Origin: Panax quinquefolius
Taxonomy: Eukaryota; Streptophyta; Magnoliopsida; Apiales; Araliaceae
Direction of reading: 5' to 3'
Assembly (NCBI GenBank): GCA_020205615.1
Contig: JAINUW010000697.1
Location: 434,001-498,000, forward strand
Length of the DNA stretch: 64,000 bases
Part shown: positions 21,321 through 32,601 of the stretch, one piece after another
Position numbering within the stretch: position 1 is the first letter of the stretch
How the letters are laid out: every line of letters begins with the position of its first letter
Position numbers and translations under genes: made by a program
The notes under the pieces: model-generated
Told to the model about the DNA's origin: nothing
The model's database searches: none
Seen by the model: only the letters and a program-made list of their open reading frames with translations

Positions 21321-23382
21321 TGTGACGCCCCCAAAATTAGGTATACTGGATGAAGCGCAAATATCAAGGATATTCCACTAATTTTATGGAGTATAGAAGT
21401 CAAAACTTTAACCAACCGAGTATAATAAGGAATGGAATAACAAAAGAAATCACCAGCATGCGATAGAATCGACAGCAAGAGTTATTCCAATGAATAATAA
21501 ATAACGGAATCAGTCCGCCAGTAAAACGCATGACAGATAGGATATTCAATGTAATAATAAAGGCGAATTAGGTCCGGCGTAAAACGCATATCTGAGGATA
21601 TTCCAATGTAATAATAAAGATGTAATCAGTCCCCAGATATAAACGCATGCATGACAAGGATATTTCAATAGAATAATAAAGCGAATCAGTCCCGTGAGAA
21701 CGCATGCACAAGATATTCCAACAGAATAATAAAGGCGGAACCAGTCCGTCAGAGAACGCATGCAGTGATGTTCCAATAGAATGATAAAGAATGGAACAAC
21801 AGAAGAATTTCACCAAGTATAGGGTAGCCCACGTATACAGGTTATTTCAACAGAATAATAATAATGGAATAAAAGAAGTTCTCTTCATAGATAAGAAAGA
21901 AATAATACTCCCTACGGGTACAACAAATAATATTCCCTACCTTGAAAAAAAACTGGATACTAGAATAGTGAGGTAGCAGATTTCTCTTCTTCTTTCTCTC
22001 TATAATTTCTCTTTATAATAATAGCTCTAAAGCTTTTGTGAATTGGTGATAAATGAAGGAAGAATGAGCTTCTATTTATAGGAAAATATAGTTTCGATAA
22101 TTGCACGTTTTGGGGCTCGAAAATTACAGTACAATAACTCCAACTTTTCTTTCATTTTTAATTTAGTCTTGCAAGTATTATCAATCTTGCACCAACTCCC
22201 CTAATAGTAAATAATGTGAATCAATAGTTCAATTATGTGAATCAATAGTATAATCATGTGAAAAATACGAATTACAGTATAGTACCTCCATCTATACCTC
22301 CATTTTTAACTTAGTCATGCAAGTATTATCAATCTTGCACCAACTCCACTAATAGTAAATAATGTGATTCAATAGTACACATATGTGAACAAATAGTTAT
22401 ATAAGCATGTGAATTAGTAGCAATTAATTGCTCATTTATCCGATAAATTACCCGATTTATCAATATAACCCCTAGACATCAATTATCATCGGAATAAATG
22501 TCGATTTTCACTAACACAAACAATTCCAACATAATGAAACTATTTTTATCAAAAATATAAATTTTGAAATTTCAAAGTTTGATTTTTCTCGAAAAAGTCA
22601 ACTATTGACTTTTTGACCAAATAGTGAATCCCGGAAATTTTTTTGTTTATAGACTATTTTTACTAATTTCGTCGTTCCGGACTCAAATATCACGTCCGCG
22701 TCTCCAAATTCAACTCCGAACAACATTCATCATTAATATTATAACTCACAATATTTATCAACCAGGTCGTTCTCAGGAAAGAGGGGGCTTTCCAATAAGG
22801 ATTTCTCCCTATTGGCGCGTAATTAGGTGACCAAACCTCTCCTTGACAGAACTTCTAGACATTGTAAATATTAAAATTTATAATATGAATAACTTTGTCG
22901 TCTCAAGTATTGATTTAATAAAAAACATTTTACGCAGATGATATCTTGTGACAATAATTGAATCAATAATATGATAGATATGATGCAATAATTACTATAT
23001 AATAATTGAGTATAACCGAGTGACTTCTCACATAAGCATCAATAATCAATACCTGGTGTGCTACTATGCAACCACGCCAGACATCATATTTTTACTACCT
23101 AGGGTAGTTCAACAGCTAATCTGTAAAACTTCCGCCGTTATTTTCATAAAGTATTTTTGTCGTTTTCTAAATCCGCCAATAATTCCGTTATGGGGGTCCA
23201 CCAATGATTGTGCCGTTGTACGAATATTCCCCGACCAATCGAATATTATATAACAACTTGCGTACTTTGCAAAATTTGTAAATAATACCCACAACTATAA
23301 CATTATATCAAATCCACACCATAATATTCAAAAATATATTTCGAGAAAATTTAATCTTTATTCAAAAAGTTGGGGTCTTACA
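21321..23382 (-). repeat. Tekay-2 5' LTR with a ~940-bp internal deletion
   Basis: It runs from TGTAAGACCCC (23382) to GGGGGCGTCACA (21321), 2062 bp against 2721 bp for the 3' LTR. The difference is a block equivalent to about 13795-14734, which includes the conserved U5 block. The junction joins GGTATAC to TGGATGAAG. The ~60-bp repeat block (21440-21790) is longer than in the 3' LTR. TATA box at 22073-22080. Confidence 0.88.
21440..21790 (-). repeat. ~60-bp minisatellite in the Tekay-2 5' LTR
   Basis: About five units share 'gatattccaayrgaataataaa' and 'cagtccg...aaacgcatgc' on the plus strand. It is the reverse complement of the 4380-4790 array in Tekay-1. The 3' LTR of the same element has only two to three units at the same place. 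Confidence 0.75.
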
Positions 23383-23387
23383 TTTCC

Positions 23388-24030
23388 TCAGATGGTTTTC
23401 ATACCCATGAGGAGTTCGAAGTTGCTTTGTACATTATTTTCTCGAAGATGCTTCACATCTTGAAAATTAAAAGCAATTAAGCCGAACACTTAATAAAAAA
23501 TAGAAGTGTAAAAGGTCTCAATTACTATTGGGCATAAGGGTTTGAAAAATCTCTTTTACAAAACATCACTGCCATATCTTGTTTAAAGCTGAATTTTTAC
23601 ACAAATTCAAACCCCGTGTATATAGGTGCGAACAAGGCCTCGCATTACTTCCATATAAATAACACATTGACCCACACACACACACACATTCATATAACAG
23701 TTTCTTGAAAAGTGGCGGTCACCGTGGTAACACGGATGTCTGGGGGTGCCTAACACCTTCCCTCTGCATAATCAAGCCCCCGGACCCTAATGAATCTTGG
23801 TTTCACAGACCTGTTTAACAATGTCACATTATTGGGTCAATGTACAAACCTTTTCTCGGTTGTGTTGATACAACCATATAAAAAACCAACTGGCGACTCT
23901 TACAGTCCAATCGTTGACATATACATGTCGGACCTTTTCACAACTTATTTTTTCAAACAAATCTCACTTAACATGAGAACACCAAAGAACAAGAATAGAA
24001 AAGGGACAAATAAAAATCCCGACGTCGACA
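23388..24030 (+). repeat. Ogre-1 5' LTR, segment 3 of 3 (U5-like end)
   Basis: It is collinear with about 46757-47413 and with the reverse complement of about 51468-52135. It contains a (CA)n tract at about 23669-23688, the motif GGTGCCTAACACCTTCC (about 23746), which has a GGTG/CACC dyad, and ACTGGCGACTCT at 23889-23900, which resembles a tRNA-Arg-type primer site used by Tat/Ogre elements. Homology with the two 3' LTRs continues 130 bp further, to GACGTCGACA at 24030, so I place the LTR end there; the alternative boundary is at about 23888. Confidence 0.65.
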
Positions 24031-24957
24031 GGTGATCCCTATACACACCTAAAAGTATATATTGGCGAACTAGGGTCTTATGGAGAAGATGAAAGCCTCA
24101 GAATGCAGCTTTTCCAAATGAGTCTCACTAGAGAGGCTAAAGCATGGTATGCATAACTTGACAATGCCAAAATCCACAACTGGGAAGAATTGGCCCATGC
24201 CTTTCTAAATCAGTACAGTTTTCAGTCACAAATGGCACCGGATCGATACCAAGTGACTAAAGTCAAAAAGCAAAGTACTGAATCTTTCTGAGAATATGCC
24301 CAAAGGTGGAGACATCTAGCAGCGCAAGTCATTCCATCAATGACAGAAACTGAGATGGTAATGACGTTTATTGATATCCAAAGGCTCCTTATTATGAGAG
24401 GATCCTAGCAGGCATAGGAAAGCCATTCTCGAAAATGGTCAAACATGGCGAAATGGCAGAGATGGGCCTGAAGGCAGGCAAGATTAAAGACTTCACTGCC
24501 TTGGAAGCGAATGCAAGACATATCTGAGACTAGCAAGTATGCGAGCTATCCCAAGGGTATACCCAATAAAGGCACTGAAGATGTATCCCTTGTTGTACAG
24601 GGGAAAGATAGGAGACCAACCTACCGTCCCCCCATTTGGAAAAAGCAAGATAATTTGCCATTTCAACAACCGGCTGCATTCTACCAATGCCCAGAGAGGA
24701 AAAGAAAATTTGAGAGAACTGAAAATCGGGTGTTCACTCCACTAAGTGATTCCCTTGAAAATGTATTGGTGATATTAATGGATCACAAGAAAATTACCAA
24801 ACTGGCTCCACCTCTGGAACTAAGGAGCAAAAGATACAATCCAAGCCAAAGATGCACTTACCACTCTGGGTCTCCAAGACATGATACACAAGATTGTTGG
24901 TCCTTAAAGCATAAAATTCAACATCTAATCGAAAGTGGCAGTATTGTGGTCTAACAA
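24031..24957 (+). pseudogene. gag: Ogre-1 gag remnant, part 1
   Basis: The reading frame opens within 20 bp of the LTR end with HLKVYIGEL, MQLFQMSLTREAKAWY and WEELAHAFLNQY, the central capsid region of Tat-lineage gag. The N-terminal third and the leader are therefore missing. It continues with GIGKPFSKMVKHGEMAEMG and GLKAGKI-like sequence across stops and frameshifts. The open piece at 24511-24954 ends in a Cys-His motif of the form CxYHSGSPRHDTQDCW followed by LKHKIQHLIESG, characteristic of Tat/Ogre gag. It is a pseudogene. Confidence 0.72.
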
Positions 24958-25073
24958 CTTGACCAACAAAATGTCAACACCAACCTTCTGTTGCAGCATG
25001 ATACAGAAGAAGTAAACATGATCAGGTTAGGAAGCGCTGAAATGAATCCAAATCGTAAGTACATACGAAGGGT

Positions 25074-25823
25074 ATGATAGTAATGGAAAAATTAGAGACG
25101 ATCCAGAATCAAGTAAATCTGCTAGCTAAGCTGATAGTGCCCCAACATCAGGATACGAGGCAGTGTTTCACTCAACTATCTGAAGGCCAAGAAAAGGGGG
25201 ATGATAAAATTTCTAGAAGATCTCGCCAATGGAAAAATTGCTCGGGGGAATACGACTTCTCAAATAAGAAAGATCAAACAACCTCCACAAGAGTCCGAAA
25301 ATTCACCCCTTTAAGCAAATCCAATGAAGAAATGTTATACTTTTTAATAAGCGAAGGAAGGATTACTGAGTTGTTGCTTCCTATAAATCCCAAGATGAAG
25401 AGTTATGATTACACCAAGATATGTCTCTACCATTCTAACTCACTTGGGCATACGACTGAGGAATACTGGTCTTTGCGACATAAAATCCAGGATCTCATTA
25501 AAAATAGGGAGCTGGAGATAGAATTTCCCATGACCAAAAAAGGCAAAAAGGAAATAAAAAGCTTAAGATGTCCACTCGAGACAGGCAGTTCAGAGAAGGT
25601 GAGGGCTACGAGCACCAATTCTGGCAGAAGACAAGGTGGACTAATCCCAATGTAAGGAATGACAGAGGAGAAAAGGGAATCCCCAAAGGAGTTTCCTTCG
25701 CCAATATCAAACATCATGTGGTCCAAAGATAACAACCACTTTCCTGATTTTATCACCTTGGATGATGCGGATGAAATACTAATCCTTTCCAAGGAAGAAA
25801 AAGCTAAAAAGGAAAGTTCCTTG
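25074..25823 (+). pseudogene. Ogre-1 gag remnant, part 2 (repeat of the Cys-His module)
   Basis: The open stretch 25074-25655 repeats the arrangement seen at 24740-24950: KFTPLSKSNEEMLYFLI resembles VFTPLSDSLENVLVILM, and CLYHSNSLGHTTEEYWSLRHK resembles the earlier CTYHSG...CWSLKHK segment. The second copy has Tyr where the last Cys should be. The sequence then runs to 25823, where a solo LTR interrupts it, and continues at 28295. Confidence 0.65.
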
Positions 25824-28289
25824 TGTGACGCCCCCAAAATAGGTATACAACACCCATTCTAAGTCGCCAAATACATGGTACAGAAAGAAAACTACAACTT
25901 CAATAATACAATTATCGTGTAAAATACGACAACACATACTGTAAGTTTAAATTGTCTTCTAGACAATATCCACACTCAAATAAGTCCTCATTACAATTAT
26001 TCAAACATTATTTTACAGAAATAGTGAGGACTGCTAAAACATCTTTCTAGAACCATCACTCCATACCCCGACTAGATCTTGCTATGTTCTCACCTCTTGA
26101 GAAGAAAAATGGAACAAAAAGGAAAAGGGTGAGCTCAACTAGCCCAGTAAAAAATATTATGACTAAGATAATATACAACAAATTATCATTAGTTTTCAAT
26201 AGGGAAAAATCTGATAAAATATAATAGACAACAAGTTTTAGATCAACAACTGCAGCGGAAACAACAATCCATTAGAAGAGTAAAGTAGAGAATGAGTTCT
26301 ATTATCTTCTAAGATTTAAAAGTCCATCATCAATATTTTATCCCATATAACAATAAATATACATCTTTAATCAAATATTCATCTTTACACTACAAAAGCC
26401 AAAGATATTAATTTGTATCACCAGGTTGGTCATGTTCATCTCAACACCATTCATCTTTGCACTACGGGCCAAAGATATTCATTAGTTAATCATTCATCTT
26501 TGCACCATGTGCCAAAGATATTCAAGAATATCATCATTTAGGACCGAGGATGATGAAAAATATTTTAAAGAAAATGAATCCAGTGAGACAGAAGGACAAT
26601 TAGTAGGATTAAGTATAACAGTTTATCCAAGATCAATAATACTCCACAATAACCTATTTTGAAGCAAAATTCAAGAATAAAGATCAAAATATGGATACAA
26701 TCAAAGATAGTAACCATAATAGACATCTTGGACAAAAAGAAGAAAATTTCATTTTTGAATGAATAGTGTCGATTTGTGAATAGTCAGTATACGTGAATAA
26801 TGTCAGATACGTGAATAGTAACCCGACACAAAAAAGTTCCAAATTTGATAAAAAGTTCAAACCAATATTTTGGCATAATGATATCGAAAGAAATAATATC
26901 ATTTATGAAGAAAATAACATCCCTTACCTCAAAATAACCGTACTTTTGACTGAATTTCGGATATAGAGGCGACAGAAACTTGCAAGGAATAGCAACTCTC
27001 AAGGTATCAAAATACTCACTAAAATACGCTCGACAATATAGAGAGAAAGAAAACTTATTTCTGGTGTGTTTTTCAATTCTAACCTAAGCGCCTATTTATA
27101 GGAAAATGCTAGAACGCCATAGGAGACTAAATAATAAAATAATAATATAATTACTTTTCTTTTCTACGCATGCCTCTTGACAATCTCACCCACCAGCCAA
27201 CTTTGAACCAATTTTCAGCAGCCCACATGTTGATAACCAAGTGGGTCCCACCCATAAATTAATAAAAATCATTTTGTTTTCCGAAACTTCAACAATTCAT
27301 AGAAAATAGCTCGGTTATCAGAAAAATACGAATTCTATGTCCATTCTGCCTGAAATTGAATTCTCTACAACTTTGTAGCTTTGAGTTTTTCTAAATTCCA
27401 AACATAAAATATCCGAAATTCACAAACGGGTAATTTTTAATACCTCCATTCCGATAAAATACTGATAAAACACCTCAGCATTAATTTCTTCACTTTTATC
27501 CACATAAAAATAAATATATCCATTATTTATATCCACATCAAATAAATATTTCCTTATCATATAAATCAATAATTAATTATTCACAAATAATATTACAGAA
27601 TCATAATTATGACAACCAGGCCGTTCCCAGGAAAGAGGGGGCTTTCCAATAAGAATTTCTCTTTACTAGCGCCCAATTAGGTGACCAAACCTCTCCTTGA
27701 GAAAACTTTCTAGACATTACCAATAATGCTATCTAATTATATTATTCAAATAATATGAATTATTGATCTGATAATAGAAAATACTGTGCAGTGATAATTA
27801 TTGAAACAATAATAATATAAAATATCAACGCAACAATTATTGAATCAATAAAATAAAATATTGAACAGTAATTTCTGTAACAATTATTGAGTAGTGCCTT
27901 CTTACGTAAGAATCAATAATTCAAAAATACTGTGCATCCACGCGTATTACTGTATTTTAACCACCGGGTATTCCAATAGTGTTAACGGTAACAACTACGC
28001 CGTTATTTATAAAACTCAAACTTATCGTTTTCTTCATCCGACAGTTATTACATTATGGGCCCACAAATAATCGCTGCCGTCGTAAATTTAATATTCCCCG
28101 ACAACAAGAATATTCCAGGACCAAATGAATATTCCCTGACAACAATGATTATTTTATAGCCACTTGCTTATTTTGTAAAATTTGCACATTTCACCCATAA
28201 ACAGATAATTATATCAAATTAATACCTTATTATTCACAATAATAATTAGAGGAAATTCGATTTTATTTATAATAAGTTGGGGTCTTACA
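25824..28289 (-). mobile_element. Solo Tekay-type LTR inside Ogre-1
   Basis: A single 2466-bp LTR ends in TGTGACGCCCCC (25824) and GGGGTCTTACA (28289), with the perfect duplication CCTTG at 25819-25823 and 28290-28294. It has no internal region, so it is a product of LTR-LTR recombination. It belongs to the subfamily of Tekay-3, with 'gtgaatagt' repeats at about 26755-26825, a TATA box on the minus strand at 27093-27100 and the conserved block at 26128-26148. Removing it rejoins the Ogre-1 internal sequence. Confidence 0.9.
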
Positions 28290-28294
28290 CCTTG

Positions 28295-28705
28295 CAAGAA
28301 ATACGATAACAGTTCGAGGGAGACTTCATGGTTGAATCCTCTCAAGCCCAAGAAAAAGGTGAAGGAACAAATGAAGGAAAAGGTTGTCAGGATATCGGGG
28401 AAATCAACTCATCAAAGAATTAGGAGTTCATCCCTTTTTGCGATGCGTCCAGTTCAAGTGTCCGTGAGGAATATACCGAATTAAAAAACGATCAAGTTAT
28501 GGCCATAAGTGAAGACATTCAGAATTAAGAGGTAACCTCTATCGCGATCCTCGAAGGCAACATAACCATTGACAACTGGACTATTGGGCCTCAAATAGCC
28601 AAGAAGATGTAGATCCAGGGGATAAAGTTGCGAGTTCCAAAAGATGTTGGGACGGTATCACTTTCTTCGTAGTATGCCTTTTATTTTCCATGCATGTAAA
28701 TAAAG
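28295..28705 (+). pseudogene. Ogre-1 internal remnant after the solo LTR
   Basis: It continues the frame cut at 25823. It is weakly coding-like, with several stops and Glu-rich pieces such as VESSQAQEKGEG and VREEYTELKND, then DNWTIGPQIAKKM. I recognise no RT, RNase H or integrase motif here or downstream to 31040. It may be the end of gag or part of a deleted pol. Confidence 0.4.
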
Positions 28706-28842
28706 AAATAGAAAAAAAAGAAAAAAAGAAAAAAAGAAAGAAAAAAGAAAAAAAAGGAGAAGAAAACAAAAAAAGAAAAAAATAAAAAATAAAAGAAAAA
28801 AAAGAAAAAAGAAAAAAAAGGAAAAAAGAAAAATCAAAGATC
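28706..28842 (+). repeat. ~130-bp GA-rich purine tract
   Basis: It is almost pure A with interspersed G on the plus strand, with a few pyrimidines only. The overlapping minus-strand ORF rich in Phe is an artefact of this composition. It lies in the Ogre-1 interior, where a 3' untranslated region would start after pol in a full element. Confidence 0.85.
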
Positions 28843-31026
28843 ACAAATCAAATCAGTCGGGTTTCAGCTCATCAAGCCTGAACTACGAAAGACCTGATCT
28901 CCCCTCATCAATGGGAGTATGTACGAAACCATTTAAGGTGCGGTCAAACCAAACAAAAACCCAAACAAACAATTCTCAAACAGTCACTTCTCAAACCATT
29001 TATCTTATCAAGCCTGAACTATGAAAGACCTGATCTCCCTTCATCAATGGAAGTACGTAGGCAGCCATCAGTTATGCGGTCTGACCCTCAAAAGAAACAT
29101 CCAAACCCAAACATCAATCCTAAGTCTACACCCAAGAAAAACCCTCCAAGTCAGTGACCCATGTCGAGAAGACCCAACAACACTTCAATGCCATTCCTTT
29201 GAATCTGGCACAACTCCCAAAAAAGAAGAAACAACAATACACAAAGACAACCATCAACAAGGACCTTCAAAGAGTTGACACCCTCAATCACAAGTCTTCA
29301 TCAAATCAGAAGAAAACCATCAAGGCCGATTGCGATAACAAGTCAGGAACAATGATTGAAGGCATCAAAGCCTAAGTCCTATACTTGTTCACCATTTGGT
29401 ATAGAAGTAAAAATCTCATGCGATCTTGGTATCCTATCAGCCCAACTGTCAAAGAAACTATCCCATACCACAAGCAACGCTGGGGAAATTTCAAAATTGG
29501 CGACAACCCGATATCGAAAACCTTACAACAAGACTGGGGAAATCTCGAAAACAGCGACAATTCAACACTGGGGCATTTATCAATCATCCTAAAGAGGAAA
29601 ATTCACCAGTCAACACCATCAGCATGGTATATCATCATCGGGGCTTCCATCACATCACCTCACTAGCGATTCGAACTGGGACATTTTTCAATTCCAGGAA
29701 AGCGAAGGAGTTTAAGGCGGGATCAAGCCTCTCATCAAAAGAAGGAAAACTCCAGAAAGAAATCATTGCGACATAAACTTGCCCCTACAAAAGAAGAGGA
29801 AAATTCTCAAGAAAGTCCTTAACTCAAAAGCAGAAGCCCAATGACAAAAGGTCTAGCAAATGAAATCCTCATCATCAAATATGCCAACCGGCGTTAAATT
29901 CTCATAAGTCGAGACCTCTACACCGAAGTGCAAATCTGGGCAGCGAATGAATAAGCTGCACCCTCCACGGATGTTAGCGGCCTTCAGGTCATTATTTCAA
30001 TTGGGTTGCAAATCAAACGCTCAAGGAAATGGGGCACAAGTACCCAACAACGAAAGGAGACTTCAAATCACCTCAAAAAGGGTGAGGTAAACTTTTACTC
30101 CATACAATTTAAAATCTTCATCAACCTAGGACAATAGACTCCTAAGGAAATCTAGAGCATCACATCATGCATGATCTACACATGTGCAAAGGCGCTACAT
30201 CAACGTACATCTTTATCAAGGTTTAGCATGCATCTCCAGTAGATTTAAATATGCGTGCAAATTAAATGCCTAGATTAGAGAAAAATTCCTTCGTAGACAT
30301 CTGGTGGTTGTCATCAATCCAGCGTAACATCAGACAAAGTCTAGTGAAGCAAACCTTTGACTATTACTTCAGCGAAGGTATCAGAGGATCTGGTATTCTA
30401 AACCATTGGAATCAATTCAACGCAACATTAAGACAGTTCAACGATGAAAGCTTTGTATACCACCGTTCGAGTGGGAACCGAAATAGTTTGGCGATGTCAG
30501 CGTATTCAACTACCCACCAGGTAAGATCCATTATCAAACTACCAACAGTGTAAGCACCATTGTAAACTACCAAACGTAAACATCGGGAAGGTTTGGTGAT
30601 TTTAGAACGTCATCCCCAGTAGAGATATAGAAAACATCTCAATTTCTCTTCATCAAACAGGCATCAGTGACACCGACAAATAGCCAAACCGTTGTAGTCA
30701 ACACCAGCATAGGCATCAGTAATCCCCCGTAAAGGTAAAGTGATTTGTGAAAACATTTTAACATTCATCATAACATTCATTATATTGCGATTTGTGATTT
30801 GCGATATGTGAAATGAGATGTGCGATTTGCGAAGTGTGATTGGAAAAATGCAAAAAGCGAAGTGCGAAATGCGATGTGCAATTTATGAATTACGATTCAC
30901 GAAAACATTTTAACATTCATCATAACATTCATTACATTGCAATTTGAATCATTGAAAATATCTTGTCATATTTCAAATGTCTAGTAATCTTTATCATGTC
31001 CATTCCATTGCATTGCATGAACATGA
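28843..31026 (+). other. Ogre-1 3' non-coding internal region
   Basis: There is no convincing ORF. It contains repeated phrases 'tcaagcctgaactaYgaaagacctgatctccc' followed by 'tcatcaatggRagta' (about 28872-28920 and 29008-29060), matching in style the spacer of Ogre-2 near 60560-61060. Degenerate 'ctggggaaat' units occur at 29480-29580. A short purine/pyrimidine array of 'gcgaaRtgYga' sits at 30785-30890, flanked by a direct repeat beginning GAAAACATTTTAACATTCAT (about 30750 and 30900). Confidence 0.55.
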
Positions 31027-31040
31027 TAAAGAGGGGCATC
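31027..31040 (+). promoter_or_regulatory. Polypurine tract of Ogre-1
   Basis: AAAGAGGGGCATC directly precedes TGTAGACACTC. Ogre-2 has the equivalent AAAAAGGGGCATC on the minus strand (54607-54620). Confidence 0.75.
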
Positions 31041-32165
31041 TGTAGACACTCAAAATTTCATTTTCCTATTACTAACTATGCAGGAGGACAAGAACGTCTT
31101 TTTCACATTCCAGAGATAACCCTGGTGGACCACAACAATCAATTCCAACCCCGGAGATAGCCCTGGGAGATCCAGTTTCCAACCCCGAAGATAACCCAGA
31201 GAAATCAGTTTCTAACCCCGAAAATAACCCCAAGAAAGGCAGTTTCAACCCTAGAGATAACCCCAAGAGATCAAGTTCAATGCCCAGAGTCAACCCCGGG
31301 TGGTCAAGTTAATCTCAGAGATGACCCTGAGGATATTCAGAGTCAACAAAATGACAATCTCAGAGATAACCCTGGGAAAAACTCGCTACAACTATGCGAA
31401 GACTGGAGATAACCCAGGGAGGGGCAAAATGGTCATTTTTCCAACTCAACTTTAACTCAAATCAAATGCACTCATTTCAACTCAAATTGCTTCAAAAAAA
31501 GTCCCACAAAAACCATATCTTAACTTTCGAGTGCAAACTAAGCAAAACGGCTCAACGGACTGCTTGGCGGAAACCCGAAAATGAAATTTAGGTCATGGAC
31601 CCATCTTCCCGACATCAAAAAGGGCAAATCCTAAGTTGTCTCATAGCTCTCAGAAAGAGCTTTCTGGAATGGTATTGCACTCTTCCATCGGACTCTCGGA
31701 TTGAAAGCTATGAAGGTTCGAGCAAACAACAAGTTGTTTAAGTGCACGTACTTCGAGATGATGGGACCCGCAGAGCCCGGGGCACCCCGGGAAGCCGTAG
31801 GTACACTTTCGGCATCCCCTCTATAAATAGAGGGCTTGGGGTTACCATATTTGCAAGAGAAATGGGGAGGAAGTCCTGTCCAATTTGTTATGTACACACT
31901 ATAAACTGAGTGCTTTCTAATTTTAAACACTTGTGAGCTTATATTATATCATATTTTTTATCGGCGGGAGCCGAGTGTTCATCCACTAAAAGTTATAGAA
32001 GTCTTCTTTAGCAGTCCACTGTAAGCCTTCTTACACACTTTAATGCCTTTCTCTTCATCTTTACACACACCATTCTTCACGTTGAGAGCCGTGTTGCGTG
32101 TGTATGCCCGGACTTCGGTCCGTGGTTTCATTTTAGTTTGTATATATATATATATATATATACAT
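31041..32165 (+). repeat. Ogre-1 3' LTR, segment 1 of 2
   Basis: It starts TGTAGACACTC. It has the uninterrupted U3 minisatellite (about 31105-31400; GC-rich units around 'ccccRgagataaccc'), the equivalent of the Tekay-1 target near 31180-31195, and a TATA box at 31822-31829. It ends in a TA microsatellite at about 32140-32165, where the EPRV is inserted, and resumes near 46083. Confidence 0.85.
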
Positions 32166-32282
32166 TAGTATATATATTTAATTGTTAAAATAGAACCAGG
32201 TCCAAGTGGAACCTTATTCAACCTTAATCTTTTCTTTTTTCTGTCTAAGTTTTTCTTTTAAAAACTTATCGCCACTGTTATA

Positions 32283-32295
32283 TGGTATCAGAGCC
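32283..32295 (+). promoter_or_regulatory. EPRV tRNA-Met primer-binding site
   Basis: TGGTATCAGAGCC matches the initiator tRNA-Met complement used by Caulimoviridae as the minus-strand priming site. It is followed by a non-coding leader to about 32600. Confidence 0.75.
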
Positions 32296-32601
32296 ACACG
32301 GTTGGTTCTTGATGCTATCAGTGGTTTCGATTGAAAACAGTTTGATTTGTTTACTTAAATGTTTTTTCAAACTATTATTTTTCTTGCTCCGCTTTTAATC
32401 GCCCGACCTTCGCCGTAAACCACCCAAGATCGCCTTAAGTCCCGAATAATGCCGTTTGTAAGTCTCAATTGGGAGCAGTGTAAGGCTAATGGGAATCTTT
32501 TAGATCTACGGGTATGTGTTCAAGGTAAGTAAGGTTAGAGTCTAAGTGGACCTTCAAGAAAAAGAATTTTTGTTTAAACAATTAACAAATTAGTCTTCTG
32601 T

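Larger units (their letters stand above)
13769..23382 (-). mobile_element. Tekay-2: Tekay/del-type chromovirus, minus strand
   Basis: It is 9614 bp, flanked by perfect TTTCC duplications. In its own orientation the order is 5' LTR (23382-21321), iMet primer site, gag, protease, RT, RNase H, integrase, chromodomain, polypurine tract and 3' LTR (16489-13769). It is the best-preserved Tekay copy here. The integrase core is a single 405-residue open frame and the catalytic motifs of protease, RT and RNase H remain. Stops still break the polyprotein in several places, and the 5' LTR lost about 940 bp by internal deletion. Confidence 0.92.

Noticed and set aside
23889..23907. Arg-type primer motif as the definitive Ogre-1 LTR boundary
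   Set aside because: Both 3' LTRs in the window run through it to a common later end. It is kept as an alternative, not used as the boundary.
28581..28844. Phe-rich minus-strand ORF
   Set aside because: It is the complement of the GA-rich purine tract.
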